DNA from: Klebsormidium nitens
Lineage: Eukaryota > Streptophyta > Klebsormidiophyceae > Klebsormidiales > Klebsormidiaceae
NCBI GenBank assembly: GCA_000708835.1
Contig: DF236970.1
Location: forward strand, 62,001 to 126,000
Direction: 5' to 3'
DNA: 64,000 nt
The notes beneath the pieces were generated by a model. It did no database searches and was not told the origin of the DNA. It saw nothing but the letters and a program-made list of their open reading frames with translations. Positions 52,601 to 64,000 of the stretch are shown piece by piece. The position numbers and the translations under genes were made by a program. Positions within the stretch are counted from its first letter, which is position 1. Every line of letters begins with the position of its first letter.

Positions 52601-55600
52601 CGAATCACATCTTGCAGATCCGGTGAAGCGTGGTAGTATTGCTGGCTCATCCTACCAACCCCCTCTTGTCTGCAGGCCCTCACCCCCCCCCCCCGCCTCG
52701 CCTCGCAGCCCTCCCATGCGCCATCCAAAAGCCGCCATTTTGTCTGAACTTACTGCCTGAAATGTGTATCAATCTCATTCTGCACCCCCCCCTCTTGGCT
52801 GCAGGCCCTTCGCCCCCCCTCCGCTCGCCTCGCAGCCCTCCGATGTGTCCCATTCTCGACGACTTCCTGCTGGACGCACCAGCCCAGAGCCCCCGCGAGT
52901 TCGGACACCGCGTCACCGCCCCTGCGCCGGACGTCCGAGCTGCCGCCCGGACAGACCGACCTGGTGAGGGGGTATTGCTGTTGGCCGCTCGTTTGGTTTG
53001 TCTTGGGGGCTTTTGCTGAGTCCGTTGTGGGCCTTTCGTCCGTTTTTGCTGATGTCTTCATCCTTTTCTTGCTAACTTACTGATCAGGTGTACAATTAAG
53101 GAGTTAGCTAAGCTCAGAAACTCAATTCTTCGCCATGTTGTGTTTGGCTGTGCTTAGGACTAACGGCTGATATCTATGCTGACGTCGACCCATTCTCTGG
53201 TGACTCGTCTTCTTTCGAATGTCTTTTTAGAGACACTCGTCTCAGCAGCTACGGGCTCTATTGGAGCTTTCCACTCCGTTGACTTGCTCAATGGCTCGTT
53301 ACTTTTCCTCCCATCTGGAAGGCGGCATGGTTCCTGTGCACACGTATACCTATGCGCTTCTGCTTCAAAGGTACGAGCAAAGAGTCCAGTCGCTTACCTT
53401 CTAAAGGAGGATGTTGAGTACGCAAGTTTTCCAACGAGGCATAGCAGGAACGACCTGCAGCAATCATCTATGTGTTCACAAGTCGGTCAGACCCATTCGA
53501 CACCATCTGCGAGCAGAGTCAGCGCTACTGTCCATATGCTTGCTGAACGTTCTCTTTTCTAAGCAGGATCTGGAGGAGATAAGCCCAAACCGTACCTGAC
53601 CACCCCAGAAGAGGTGACCGCACTGCTGGATGCTCTGGACTCAGATGACGTCATGGTGAAGAGACACGCAGCAGAGCAGCTGCGCGCGCTGGGCAAGAAC
53701 AGCAACGCCAATCGGGCCACAATCGCGGCTGCTGGTAAGGACCGATTGCTGCGTACATTGAATTCGGGGGAATCAAAGGTTTCCGTAAGGATGTAAGTGG
53801 CGTGCCTAACCTTTCTACTGGTGGCTTTTACCATGTGACAATACCACTTTCTTCCGAGAGCAACTGTGCTTGTTATCAATGACCCCTCTTCCGCGTTGCT
53901 TGAGAAGCAACGCCGTAACTTGGTTCTAAGTGCAGTCCCGGATCTCGTGGGGACGATGGGTTCACCGCATAACATCCAGCGTGATTAGAGTCCAGCTCTG
54001 AAACATTCGAATCCAGACATCTTTAGTGGACAAAGTGACTCTGAAACCCTAAACCCTATAACCTTAAAACCCTGAAGATTTCCTTTTATTTCTCCAGGCG
54101 CCATCCCGCTGCTTTTGGGCATGATCGACTCCCCCGACGCGCTGGTGCAAGAGCACGCGATCACCGCTATACTCAACCTCTCCATCAACGACGTCAATAA
54201 GACCGCACTTACAGTCGCGGGAGCGATCCCTGCGCTGGTAGAGGTGAGGTTTCGAAAATTCGACAAATCCCTGTGGCTGAGAGCAAGGTCTGCAGAATCA
54301 GGCATCGTGATTGCTCGATACGAGGGCCCGCGGCCACCCCAAACCAACCTCTGCCAAGCCGTAGAGTCCCTGGCTCATGTGGAGCTTCGCACAAGAACCC
54401 TTTAACAACATCAGGAGCACTGTACATGTTTACATTGCATTCCATCTGCCAAGCCTCTATGCAACCCCTTTCCCTCACCTGTGATCCTCGGGCAGCGGCA
54501 AAGAGGCTGCAGGCGCAAGCCTCTCGATCATGGCGGCTGCAAAGTCGCAATAAACGCTGGTCGCTTTCGTCATGGCCGTGAAACCCAATTAGTCACTGCA
54601 CGAATTTGTGGTAAGTTCGTGGTCCTCGGGTGGCGTCAAGGAGGGCGCGGCTGGGATTCTGTTAGCCTGTCGGTGTTCGTATGACTGCAAAATTATGCTT
54701 CTAGGTTAATCCGATTCACTCAAACTCATAAAGTCACTGCTGAACCCGTGGGTTTATGCGCAGGTCCTGGCGAGTCCGTGGTCTTCGGGTGGCGCCAAAG
54801 AGGCGGCTGCCGCGACTCTCTTCAGCCTCTCGGTCATGGACGACTGCAAAGTCACGATCGGCGACGCCGGGGCGATTCCGCACCTCGTGGATTTGCTGCG
54901 GAACGGAACCCCCCGTGGGCGGAAAGACGCAGTGACAGCGTTGTTCAATCTGTCGATCTTCAGCGGGAACAAAGTGCGCATCCTCAAGGCTAAGGCGGTG
55001 CCGCTGCTGGTGACCCTTGTGAGGTGAGTGCCCGTTCAGGGTTTCAGGGGTACAGGGGTTCAGGATGTCGGATGTTTGCAATTTTGAGATGTCAGGATTT
55101 CAGGATTCCAAGATCTGTGGTGTCGGACAGATTCTAGGACGTTGATATGTTGGGGTCGTTGCCTGGTTTCAGGAGCGTCGTGCTTCTTTTAGCATTACAA
55201 AAGACGTGCTGCACGTGTCTTCTAAGAACCGAAAGACGGTTCTAGAGTTTAGGGTTTCTTAGGATTCCAGTATTGTAGGGCCGTTGTCTAGTCATTTGCT
55301 TCCTTTCGCTACACTTTCGTATTGCGTTAGAAAGAGGAAGTTCAGGCTTCGCGTCTTTGTTTCTCTGCCTTGCTCCGCTCCGTGCCTCCATGGGCGCATA
55401 TGCCCGCTTTTGCTCGACCTATACCTTATTTGACGATACACTCACCCGGCTTTCGATGGGCTTTCTTCAAAGAAGCTCGTCGCTCGAGAAAGACATTTGG
55501 AACACGCGTTGCTCGTATCTTGAATTGTTTGAGGCCAAGCTGATCTTCAATTCGCTCTTTCATACGCGGCTTCTATATGGGAAACCACATTGCGCCAAGT

Positions 55601-56751
55601 CTCTTTGCACTTTTTCGCAGTCTTTCGCAGTGCTTCGGAGTTCTCCCACCCACAACGTTCGCTGCTGCGCGCTTCTCTGTTCCTTCGTAATCTCAACTAA
55701 GCAGTAGACCTTATCTTTCTGACAGGGACACCAGTGTCAGAGAAAAGTGCGTTGCCGTCCTGGCCAACCTGTCGACGATGAAGGACGGCCGCTCCAAGAT
55801 CGGCGACGCCGGGGGGGTCGCCGTGCTAGTTGACCAAGTCGAAGTGGGCACCCCCCGGAGCAAAGAGAACGCGGCGGCGACGCTCCTGCAAATGGGCGTG
55901 AACAGCTCCCGGTACACTGCTGAGATGATACAGGCAAGTCCTGTTCCGAAACGAACAAACAATCTGGGTGCGCTCCGTTTGTTTCCCATTCGGAGTTACG
56001 ATGCCATAGGCGATGACACGGAGCCATATCTTGTTTCGAGACAAGGTGCGACTGGTGTGAATGCTCGCTTCTACGACGGGATATAGCACTGATAAGTGGG
56101 AGGCTGCGTTATGAATGAACCTAGGCTGATAAGGCGTAGAATTAAGTTTTCCCCTTCTTTTGCTGCACAAACACGACGATGATTGTCCGTGAAACCGTGA
56201 CACCGTGAAACAGTTGTCGGAAAAGTGCAATCCTCAGGTATTCCGGACTAAGCGAAGACTCACTTGGACTTCAGAGGTACGCGCTAGAGTCGGGTTTTCT
56301 CAGATGATTGGAGGAACTACCGAAGACATTTCCTCTGGAAGAAAGAAAACAATGCCGCTTTCTGTTATCAAAGTTTGTCTGATGCTTTATACACCGACCA
56401 TCAAGCGTCGAGGCCTGCCATCACTGACGGCAAGCTGGCCTCAAGGAGTCGTCGGCTGTTCGTTTCAAGTTCAGCACCCGCTTGCGTGCGGCGAATGACT
56501 ACTTGAAGGGAGGTCTTATTACTCATCCCGCGCCCAAGTAACGGGCAAATACCAGGTTGAATCGCAATAAGAATCTGAGGTTGGCAACCCCTCTGCAGGC
56601 CGGAGCCATCTCACCACTGCTGGCCTTGTCTCAAGACGGCACCCCACGGGCCAAGGAGAAAGCGCTCGCCCTGATCCGGCACTTCCGCGAGCAACGAAAG
56701 GGAGAGGCGGTCAGAGGCCACCCGACAGACCAGGGCGTTGGCTCGTTGTAA
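46603..56751 (+). CDS. Plant U-box/ARM-repeat E3 ubiquitin ligase (PUB) with a very long linker
   Basis: Exons: 46603-46986, 47676-47812, 48246-48348, 49005-49213, 49781-51789, 52805-52963, 53567-53734, 54098-54243, 54764-55023, 55726-55933, 56599-56751; 3936 nt, 1311 aa, all in phase. Residues 1-about 200 are a helical UND-type domain, as in SPL11/PUB13-like proteins. The U-box is about 247-320 ([56 protein letters not shown]) and recruits E2 enzymes. About 680 mostly disordered residues follow, then ARM repeats from about 1005 to 1300 ([78 protein letters not shown]). The C-terminal [17 protein letters not shown] is typical of the family. Usual family members are about 600-830 aa, so the linker is exceptional. 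The intron after 55933 has a GC donor. Family role: ubiquitination in immunity, receptor turnover and cell death. Confidence 0.93.
48850..49038 (+). repeat. Echo of U-box gene exon 4 acceptor
   Basis: The real exon 4 starts at 49005 after GTATTCGCAG. At 48882, 123 bases upstream, TCTTTCGCAG is followed by GAGGAAGCGTATTCAACTAG, clearly related to the real GAAGAGGCCTACATCAACCAG. Similarity covers about 67 bases of intron end and exon start at roughly 70 percent. The upstream reading frame hits TAG after a few codons. Confidence 0.82.
50346..50500 (+). repeat. In-frame repeat in the U-box protein linker
   Basis: Five imperfect copies of a peptide close to NSGQLSDGLKN are encoded in tandem ([51 protein letters not shown]), at about residues 466-516. 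The DNA unit is 27-36 bases. It looks like recent slippage or unequal exchange within the disordered linker. Confidence 0.9.
51440..51515 (+). repeat. Ala-Asn-Gly repeat in the U-box protein linker
   Basis: A short in-frame array encodes repeated ANGLGANGH units (about residues 832-855). The surrounding 150 residues are also Gly-rich. Confidence 0.85.
52120..52860 (+). repeat. Array of decayed copies of the exon 6 acceptor region
   Basis: The real exon 6 acceptor (GCAG ending at 52804) and first 60 exon bases appear again upstream at spacings of about 129-140 bases. Acceptor-like GCAG|GCCCT sites end at 52675 and 52402, a copy with TAGCCCTCC at 52561 lies between them, and a fainter copy starts near 52255. 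Each unit shares, in order, a pyrimidine tract, GGCTGCAGGCCCT, a C run, CTCGCAGCCCTCCGATG, GCCGCC(A/T)TTTT, an ACTGCTT segment and then the next pyrimidine tract. Only the last copy continues into the exon that keeps frame with exons 5 and 7. Confidence 0.9.
54475..54855 (+). repeat. Two decayed copies before U-box gene exon 9
   Basis: The real exon 9 starts at 54764. Its first 90 bases resemble 54606-54695 (GTGGTCCTCGGGTGGCG versus GTGGTCTTCGGGTGGCG) and, less closely, 54475-54550 (ATCCTCGGGCAGCGGCAAAG). Spacing is about 130-155 bases. The copies carry frame breaks, and only the last has a good CGCAG acceptor. Confidence 0.87.
55934..55939 (+). other. Non-canonical GC donor splice site
   Basis: Exon 10 of the U-box gene ends ATACAG and the intron begins GCAAGT. 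The next exon (56599) starts in phase with the conserved [20 protein letters not shown] segment. The exon-side CAG and the AAGT after GC are the strong consensus typical of GC-AG introns. No GT donor in the next bases preserves the family sequence. Confidence 0.8.
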
Positions 56752-58431
56752 AGTAGTAGAGTTGATAGATCTCTAGCGTCGATTCCTGGGACTGTAAAAA
56801 GGGAGGATAGACTAATGCTAGCGGTCGCTTGCAGCGGACAGGAGAGAATAGTGACGCATCGCATGTCGTTCCATAAGGAACTGCAAGGACGACGGCTCTT
56901 GTATATGGTAGAGAGTGTTCAAGACTCGNNNNNNNNNNNNNNNNNNNNNNNNNNNNNNNNNNNNNNNNNNNNNNNNNNNNNNNNNNNNNNNNNNNNNNNN
57001 NNNNNNNNNNNNNNNNNNNNNNNNNNNNNNNNNNNNNNNNNNNNNNNNNNNNNNNNNNNNNNNNNNNNNNNNNNNNNNNNNNNNNNNNNNNNNNNNNNNN
57101 NNNNNNNNNNNNNNNNNNNNNNNNNNNNNNNNNNNNNNNNNNNNNNNNNNNNNNNNNNNNNNNNNNNNNNNNNNNNNNNNNNNNNNNNNNNNNNNNNNNN
57201 NNNNNNNNNNNNNNNNNNNNNNNNNNNNNNNNNNNNNNNNNNNNNNNNNNNNNNNNNNNNNNNNNNNNNNNNNNNNNNNNNNNNNNNNNNNNNNNNNNNN
57301 NNNNNNNNNNNNNNNNNNNNNNNNNNNNNNNNNNNNNNNNNNNNNNNNNNNNNNNNNNNNNNNNNNNNNNNNNNNNNNNNNNNNNNNNNNNNNNNNNNNN
57401 NNNNNNNTGCCGTTCGTCGTTGAGGATGATAGTGACGGGATGTTTGTCACAGGGTTCACTATGCTTCAAATGCTTGTTAGCTTCACTGGGTTATCTGCGC
57501 GCCAAGTTGGATTTGTGTTACACGATTCTATCTGCCGTTTCGTCTGACGCCTATTTATCCTGGCGCAGGAGAACTACTCACTATCAATCATGGCATCTCC
57601 TCCTGCAGTAATACTTTGGTGAACATGCTTGTCTCGGGTTGCCTAGGCGGCATTCAACGCAATGGCACCTGAATTACTTCTAGTCTATTGATCGGGCAGC
57701 GCTGAAATGTAAATCTGCACGAAATCATTATGGTCAACGGAAGACCTGTCATAAATGGCCAAGGCCTGACTGTCGAACTCAATCAATAGTTAACGTCTGC
57801 TTCTCATGTTGATCTCGACTAAGCTTATATACTGAACCCTGATCCGCAAACTTTGCGCTCATCTTGACACGCATGCGCGCATTAAGTTGCCTATAGTGCT
57901 TGACTGTCCCTAAGCTCTCGAAACCGCAAGGTTTTGAGTGTCAAAATTCTATGAGGGATACTAACCAAACCTAGAATCAATGTTACTGCATGCATTTCCA
58001 ACACAACTCGCGGCGCGACGTGCCTACGTACATGCGCGCAACTCGGTACAAATCATACAGTTAAAATGATCTTATCCCTAGCAGCTACTGAGAAGCTGAT
58101 CGCAATTTCGTCGTTGGTAGTATACGGCGAATGACACTGACACATATACGCATGGCCATATGTCATCGGGACCGCCGCGCCACCGGGCGCCACCCGGTCA
58201 ACAAGCGTGCTTCGCCTGCTCGCACTGCATCATCGGGCCTTGGTTCTCTAGGCACCCAATTGAGAACTTACACGATGATTTCATCGACGCAACAAAGCTG
58301 ACCCAGAGCGATCAGGCAGCGGACTCGAATTCGACGAAACCTTGGAATGCACCGACGCCTGTTTCCCTTGGCCCTGCAAGAGGTGCTGGCCAATAAGGGA
58401 ACCAATCTGTCAAAGCAGACAAGTGTACACC
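56752..58431. other. Intergenic with an assembly gap
   Basis: 3' side of the U-box gene, then the gap 56929-57407, then about 1 kb of AT-rich sequence with no coding signal. It also holds the 3' end of the minus-strand gene at 58432. Frames drawn through the gap are artefacts. Confidence 0.6.
56929..57407. other. Assembly gap (479 N)
   Basis: A run of N with no neighbouring low-complexity sequence to explain it. Confidence 1.
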
Positions 58432-59890
58432 TCAATCTTGCTGTTGAAAAGCTGGCCGAAACGGAGAGCAGCCTACCGGCATCTTCGTCCGAGGCGGCAG
58501 CGAAAAGCTGGTTGTCTGGACTGCGCGCTTCAATCTGGACAGCGATTGGATCGCTTCTTGCAACTCAGGCACATGGCAGAAGGTCGCAAGCACCGCGGTT
58601 GATCCGTCAGGGCTCGCCACCTCTCCCTTTATCAAACTCCTCCCATTGGTAACGACCGCAGAATGGATCCCCCCCGGCGTGGCCGCGGCAACTCGCTGAA
58701 GCTCAACCTGGACGCACAGCCCAGGGGCCCCTCCTGCCCCTCTCCGCAGCTTTTCCTCCGTTAGCTGACAGTGCGATTCCTCTCTTCCGTCATGCTCCCC
58801 AACACTACAGCTCTTTCCATCCACGCTGGCTGAGGTTGCCATGTTCTTAAAATGTGCAGAGCCGCTAACCGGACTGGAGTTTCCGCTGCAAACGTGCAAC
58901 CGGTTCTGAGACCCAAGAGGGCCCTTTCCTGTTGAAAGGCTGCCATGTCGTGGTTTTCCCTTCGGGGAATGCTCCCGGCCTGGAGTAATGCCTCCTGAGT
59001 GCCCGTTTGGTTTGCAGAGCATTGAACAGAAGGTCGCTAGATTGCACTTGTGGGCCGTGAGCTGCTTCGCATGGTGACGAAACTGGGCACGAGTCAGGGA
59101 GGGAACTAGATCGAAGAGTGTGACGGCCTGCAGAAAGAAGAAAAAAGGGACGTTGCTTTTAGGTGGATCCGTCATATGGGTTTCATGAAGACTCTCTTTG
59201 CCTTTACTTTGAACATCATTTGAAACGTCCAACAATCTGAAAGTTTTCCCAAAACCAAGCAGCTGCTGCCACGTGGCCTTGAGTAAAGAAGTACAGCCAG
59301 CTAACATATCTTTCACGTTCTCATTATGCTGGGACTCCCGAGTGCGGTCGTGCCAGCTCCGCTGAGCATCGACCCGTCGGCAACGTTTGCCGCTTTGGTC
59401 AACCCATTCGACAAGACTTGACGTCAACTCTGCCTTCTTTGCCTCTCCGCCTGCGCGGGACTCAAGCAGATGAAACGCGCCTTTCGCACACAGCGCCCTT
59501 CATACACCTTCCTTTCTCCTTCATCGCGTACTTCGAGCAATTCATCTGGATGACGAACGGAGCTGGACGTGACCCGACTTTTGATTCCTCTCTCTATCTC
59601 AGCGACTCTTGCAGGAGCTCGTGCTGAAAACACACTCTTACATGAGCGCCCCCACCCACCTGATGCGCATTGCCTTCGACTTCTGCCAGGACGGCATCGG
59701 TCAGGCCCCGGCTTGCGAGAAGGAGCCTGCCAGTGTCCCCCTCGAATAGCCCCTGAAGTGCCCACGACTGGCCTACAAAATCTTCGAGCTTCATGACGTC
59801 ACAGTGCGCCGACCATGGCGCTCGACCCGTGAAGGGCTGATGTCCGTGTCCCGGCAAGCTGTGCTGGACGGCGGACTTGATCTCGAGCAT
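58432..59890 (-). CDS. Unrecognised two-exon protein
   Basis: Exons 59890-59660 and 59127-58432 join in phase to 927 nt, 308 aa. The donor after GGCAATGCGCATCAG is GTGGGT and the acceptor follows a TTTCTTCTTTCTGCAG tract. I do not recognise the family. The N-terminal 140 residues look folded (MKLEDFVGQSWALQGLF; LASRGLTDAVLAEVEG; AVTLFDLVPSLTRAQF; HHAKQLTAHKCNLATFC). The middle (about 150-225) is Ser/Gly/Lys-rich and disordered, and the last 80 residues look folded again (LCVQVELQRVAAATPGGIHS; VLATFCHVPELQEAIQSLSR). There is no signal peptide or transmembrane helix. Translation might instead start at the second ATG, residue 33. The second exon is open for 232 codons and continues open upstream of the acceptor, so an intron-retained reading cannot be excluded. 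Confidence 0.6.
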
Positions 59891-61976
59891 TTTCGCGATG
59901 CTTTCACCGGCTAGATAGCAGATCGGACGGAGCCATCCGGTCCGAAGAAGGGCTTGTCTCTAGATCGTAAAGTCTTATCTGCATTCAACTTGAAAGTCCA
60001 CCTTTCGTTTGAGCCTCTGGTGGTATGTAGCAATAAACGTTCCTGGATGCGTTTTCTAGCTATTTTATCGAACCATTATAAAGTTGTGAAGCGTCTTCCC
60101 TGATGAGAATTGCGTCCTCGACGAGTGGACACTGTGCGGGCCGTATGGAGATCACAGCTCGTTACGCATCTCAAGCCAAGCTACACAGCCCGTCGTAATA
60201 AACCTTGAATTTGTCACGAAGAGTTGCTGACGGAGGACCTAGTTGCGCTTTCAATTCCACATGACACGCTGCAAGTTGGTCACTGCTTTGGTCTCTGACG
60301 TGCATAAGGGCCCCTGTCTGTCGCATGCTGGAATGACGACATTCTGGGCGATGAAAGACTCATGAAGTGATTTACATTGGCTTTGTGCGAAGCTGTAAAG
60401 ATGTGCGCACCGCTTACAAGTACTACTTGACTGCCGCAATTCTTCTTATACCATGTGCACGTCAATACATGAACGTCCCATGTGACTTGCAGTGATCAGG
60501 GAGATGCCTCTGAAAGCTGAATGGGATCGGAGAAGATGAGCAGGCGCAAACCTGTGCACCTGGGCGATCCAATGATTGGGCTCGATTGGGAAGCCCATGC
60601 TGGCACGTGTGCCATGACATTTAATGTCCCGAGATTATGTTGCCAGAGTACTGTCAGAAACTAGAATGATCACGCGCTTGTCTTAGTGCAGGCGTCCACG
60701 CAGATCTGCCCGTCGGAGCACTGACATAGCTCGTCAGAACTTTCCAGATTGACAAGAGTCAGTAGGTTACATTATTCTTCGAGCCCTGCCATTTGGACCC
60801 ATCCGATCTGGGTCATGTACCTACTCCGGCCGAATTGTGACGTACTTTAGTTCGGACACCATGCTCCGGCATCTGCCTGGCATCCGAATCAGCAAACGGG
60901 ACCGGGTTTGTCCCATTTCAGACTTGGAAGTATAAGAGATGCAGTACCACTATCTACATCGATCAATTTCGAAGAGTACGTCAATAATAACATCATGTCA
61001 CGATTCCCGTTAGCTAGATTCCCGCACGATTCCCGAGCCCATCAGCCTGATACTTCCTCGTAGGGCCTCGTACTTCTTGTCATACTTGAACAAAATTTCC
61101 AGATGGATGCTTCAAATTGTCAAATAGACTGATTCAACAATGAAATCGGGTAAGTGTATCAGTGTATAAGCGTATGGCGGGCCACTGATGTGGATCTGAC
61201 TCTACTTCATGGAGAATATCCGAATGATACTCATTCGGTCTCGCAGGCTGAATCGCTCCCTGTGTACGTAGAACATAGAGACACCAAAGAAATCCAGATA
61301 GAGTAACAGCACAACTCCAGTCCTGAAGGTTTACTGTTAGACTGATGATCGACTAGCTGTAGGCTGTAGGAATTTCCACGATATCGCAAATACCATCTGA
61401 ACCTATTGTTTGCGCGCGGGTTATTTTTTCCTCCATTGCGTCCGTTCGATCAAAAATGGAAGGGCGTACGGACGGCCAGGATGCATAAAGATATTGAAAC
61501 GTATGACGTCGTCAAGAAGTGGTGGTCGGTTCGTGCTAGGCGCTAGCGCTGTTCTGGAAATGTCTACCGGGCTTCCAATCGCTCCGATTCCGAAGCTACT
61601 GACGTCAGATGTCGACATTTGGTGGAGGATTCCATAATGCAATTTCTGCAATGTGCTCAGCAGCAGCGAGATGGAGGCGCCTCTGGATCTCGTATGCATA
61701 TAAATTATAACCTGCTCGTCTTCTGGCAACTGCAGCTTCAGCCAAAGCCTCAAGGCTCAAGGCTCAAGCAAGACTCGTTTGTCAGTTTTCTTGCTGAATC
61801 ACAGCAGCGACAGTGACGGATATAAAACATTAGCTTTACAGCATTCATTCTGCATACTGCCAGTTCCTTTTCAACCCTGCAAACCATAAAGCTTGAGCTC
61901 TTTGGGTGCACTTTGCAGCTGTTTGAGCTCTTCCTCTCAGCGAATTCTTGAATCGTCTTTCCTACAACACCTTGCA
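59891..61976. other. Intergenic between divergent genes
   Basis: About 2 kb with no coding signal, separating the minus-strand gene ending its 5' side at 59890 and the dehydrogenase starting at 61977. The right end carries TATA-like boxes for the dehydrogenase gene. No repeat element was found. Confidence 0.6.
61821..61827 (+). promoter_or_regulatory. Likely TATA box of the dehydrogenase gene
   Basis: TATAAAA lies 150 bases before the ATG at 61977. A second TATAAATT is at 61699-61706. The nearer one is the better placed for a leader of about 120 bases. Confidence 0.45.
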
Positions 61977-63715
61977 ATGGCGCCACCAGCTCCATATGCT
62001 GCTGTGCACGCAACGCCCAACGGCCCTGGCGATGCCCGCCCGACCGCAATGGCAATCATCAAGGACGAGGGCCTCGTTGGTAAGCTCAAGGACAAAGTGA
62101 TCCTGATCACTGGGTGCTCGTCTGGCATTGGCGTGGAAACTGCGCGGGCTTTGCATGCGACTGGCGCGCACCTGTTTCTCACAGTGCGCAATGTGGGAAA
62201 GGGGGAGAAGGTGGTGCAGGACATTGTGGAGACTGATAAAAGCGGGAGCGGAGGGAAGGTTGAGCTGCTCCGGTTGGAGCTGGATTCGCTGGCGTCGGTG
62301 CGCGCAGCGGCTGCGGAGTTTCTGAGCAGGAGCAAGAAGCTGAACGTGCTCATCAACAATGCTGGTGAGCGGGAGCTTTTCTGCTCGGTTGTGTTTGAGG
62401 CAGCAACAAGCTCAAATTTGAAAAGTCAGGGTTTTGGAATTATATGTCAACGACGATGGTGGAATGATAGGTGTCGATATGATGCTGTCTTGCACATTGC
62501 TTGTAGATTGCGCATGCTGTGCGCATCAAAATAGTGAGGGCAATTTGGCACGAGAGGGGTGTGAATTTATCGATCAGTGCTGATGAAAGGGGTGGGCTGC
62601 ATTGTTGGCTATACTGGCTCTACTGTATTGCTTTGGATACCTTCCAGAGATGCATACGTATCTGTCTTCACAGGCAAAGGTTAGAATGACACTCGAGAAG
62701 CAGGCCGGGGTTGCTTGCAAATAAAACCCAGTGCTTCAGGTGGCTTGTCGCTACTAAGAAGTGTTACACTGTCTGTGAAGGTTGAAGTGCTGAAAGAAGT
62801 CCCGTTGTTGATTTTCGAATGAAACTTTCATCTGCAAGAGCACTTGACCGTAAATCAAATATGAAACTTCTAGTGCTGGCAGGTCAAACTACCTTCATTC
62901 TCCTACCAATAACCCAGTTTCTTTCAAAATAAGAAGATTCTCTCTCCTGCAATGCATTTTCGCTTTACTCGTTGCCCCAAAAAGTGTGCTTTGTCCAACC
63001 GACATTGCTTTTCGGAGTCTTGAATTTCCTTCAGTCTGCTCCTTGTCGTCTTCTCTTCTCTGATTCCACAAACCACCGTCACAACCACGAGACTTCTGCT
63101 AACCATGGCACTTAAGCAGTCGCCCACAGTATGTGCGTTGCAAACCCGCGCTTTACCTGAGCAAACCAAAACTGAGTAAGTTTCTGTCCTTCCTAGTCAT
63201 CTTAGACATAGCGTGTCCACGGAGACACATGTCGTGGCACCTATTTGACCACTAAGCAGACGTAGAGCCTGGAGTTGCCAATGAAGCGGGCGCCTGACCC
63301 AAGAATGATCAACTCTACTTCATTGACCATTCTTTCTGGCTGTTTAAAGAGGCATTTTGATGTGCCCTGAGAATCAGACCCAAAACGGTCTCTTCTGCCA
63401 GGGCACCTAACCATCAACAGATGTGGAACATGCTGCCTGGCGAAAGGGCAGGTGATCATCAAAGCTCAACCTGACTTTCTAACCCTTTCCCTCCTCTTCA
63501 ACGCAGGCATCATGGCCTGCCCCGAGGGCCAAACCCAGGACGGTTTCGAGACCCAGTTCGGCACCAACCACTTGGGCCACTTCCTGCTCTTCCAGCTCCT
63601 CAAGCCCCTCCTGCTGACGTCATCCACCCCCGAGTTCCAGTCCCGCGTCGTCTCGCTCTCGTCCACCGGTCACGGCTTCTCGGGCATCCACTTCGACGAC
63701 CTGGACCTGAAGAAG
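61977..63715 (+). CDS. Short-chain dehydrogenase/reductase, 3' end outside the window
   Basis: Two exons are visible, 61977-62364 and 63507-63715, joined in phase; the gene continues beyond the window through the donor at 63716. A 35-residue N-terminal extension precedes a classical Rossmann fold. It has the NAD(P)-binding TGCSSGIG (about 45-52), an arginine-containing LFLTVRN after the second strand as in NADP-preferring members, a LELDSLASV segment, NNAG split by the intron, and NHLGHFLLFQLL with RVVSLSSTGH carrying the catalytic serine. The catalytic YxxxK has not yet been reached at the last visible exon, so activity cannot be confirmed. It resembles retinol dehydrogenase/WWOX-like reductases (SDR families with plant members such as TIC32-like). 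The actual substrate is unknown. Start chosen as the first ATG downstream of the TATA box and in frame with the fold. Confidence 0.88.
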
Positions 63716-64000
63716 GTGAGGCGTCTTGGGAAACATAAGAACCTGACCGTTGCAGTGACGTCATGGAGGTGCCAGGCGTCATTCCGTTGGAACTCTACTC
63801 AGTGCCGTCGACTTCAACGGCTTCTGCATCCTGCTCTGGAGCGCCAAGATTGACAGTCGTATAACGTCATCTTTCAGCAGGCGCACTTTCGTTTCGCATA
63901 TCTTGTGAATGACGGGTAGGTTGTAGTCGATCTCGTTTTGGAACGCTTACCAGAATTGTGGAATATGCACAGGTCTCGCAAGGATCCAGTCCGGTCGAGG

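Noticed and set aside
56711-57547. Several long frames on both strands near 57 kb
   Set aside because: All span the second run of N; there is no real sequence to support them.

Overview
The window is nuclear DNA from an intron-rich green eukaryote, most likely a streptophyte (charophyte) alga. I inferred this from content, not from a database hit. It holds plant-type families: a TOM1-like VHS/GAT protein, a UND/U-box/ARM ubiquitin ligase and a land-plant-style RING protein. It also holds a cytochrome-b5 front-end desaturase (kept in algae and bryophytes, absent from most seed plants) and an LC8 dynein light chain. Klebsormidium would fit. Genes have 3-12 exons with GT-AG introns of about 100-1600 bp, coding exons are richer in G+C than introns, and there are two assembly gaps (26105-26665 and 56929-57407).

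Layout: 465-973 (+) last exon of an unrecognised gene; 2252-11098 (-) TOL, 12 exons, 640 aa; 12901-18685 (-) AAMP/Sqt1-type WD40 protein, 10 exons, 390 aa; 20360-22435 (+) unrecognised small-exon gene; 23572-25255 (-) dynein light chain LC8, 3 exons, 89 aa; 29391-35950 (+) front-end fatty acid desaturase, 12 exons, 499 aa; 37353-44639 (-) RING-finger protein, 10 exons, 942 aa; 46603-56751 (+) U-box/ARM protein, 11 exons, 1311 aa; 58432-59890 (-) unrecognised two-exon gene; 61977 onward (+) short-chain dehydrogenase running off the window. I joined exons by hand from splice sites, frame and family motifs. For TOL, AAMP, LC8, desaturase, RING and U-box genes every junction keeps phase and the total is a whole number of codons.

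The genes do not form a pathway. Three concern ubiquitin-linked processes: TOL sorts ubiquitinated membrane cargo, and the RING and U-box proteins are predicted E3 ligases. The two E3 genes are head to head across about 2 kb that carries a small inverted-repeat element.

The most unusual feature is a recurring structure inside introns. In several genes the end of an intron plus the start of the next exon is present again, diverged, roughly 100-220 bp upstream, sometimes as an array. One case duplicates an exon end with its 5' splice site instead. I call these splice-junction echoes. They are clear in the TOL, AAMP, desaturase and U-box genes, with a shorter example before the first gene. They suggest introns here grow by tandem duplication across exon-intron borders, leaving decoy splice sites.
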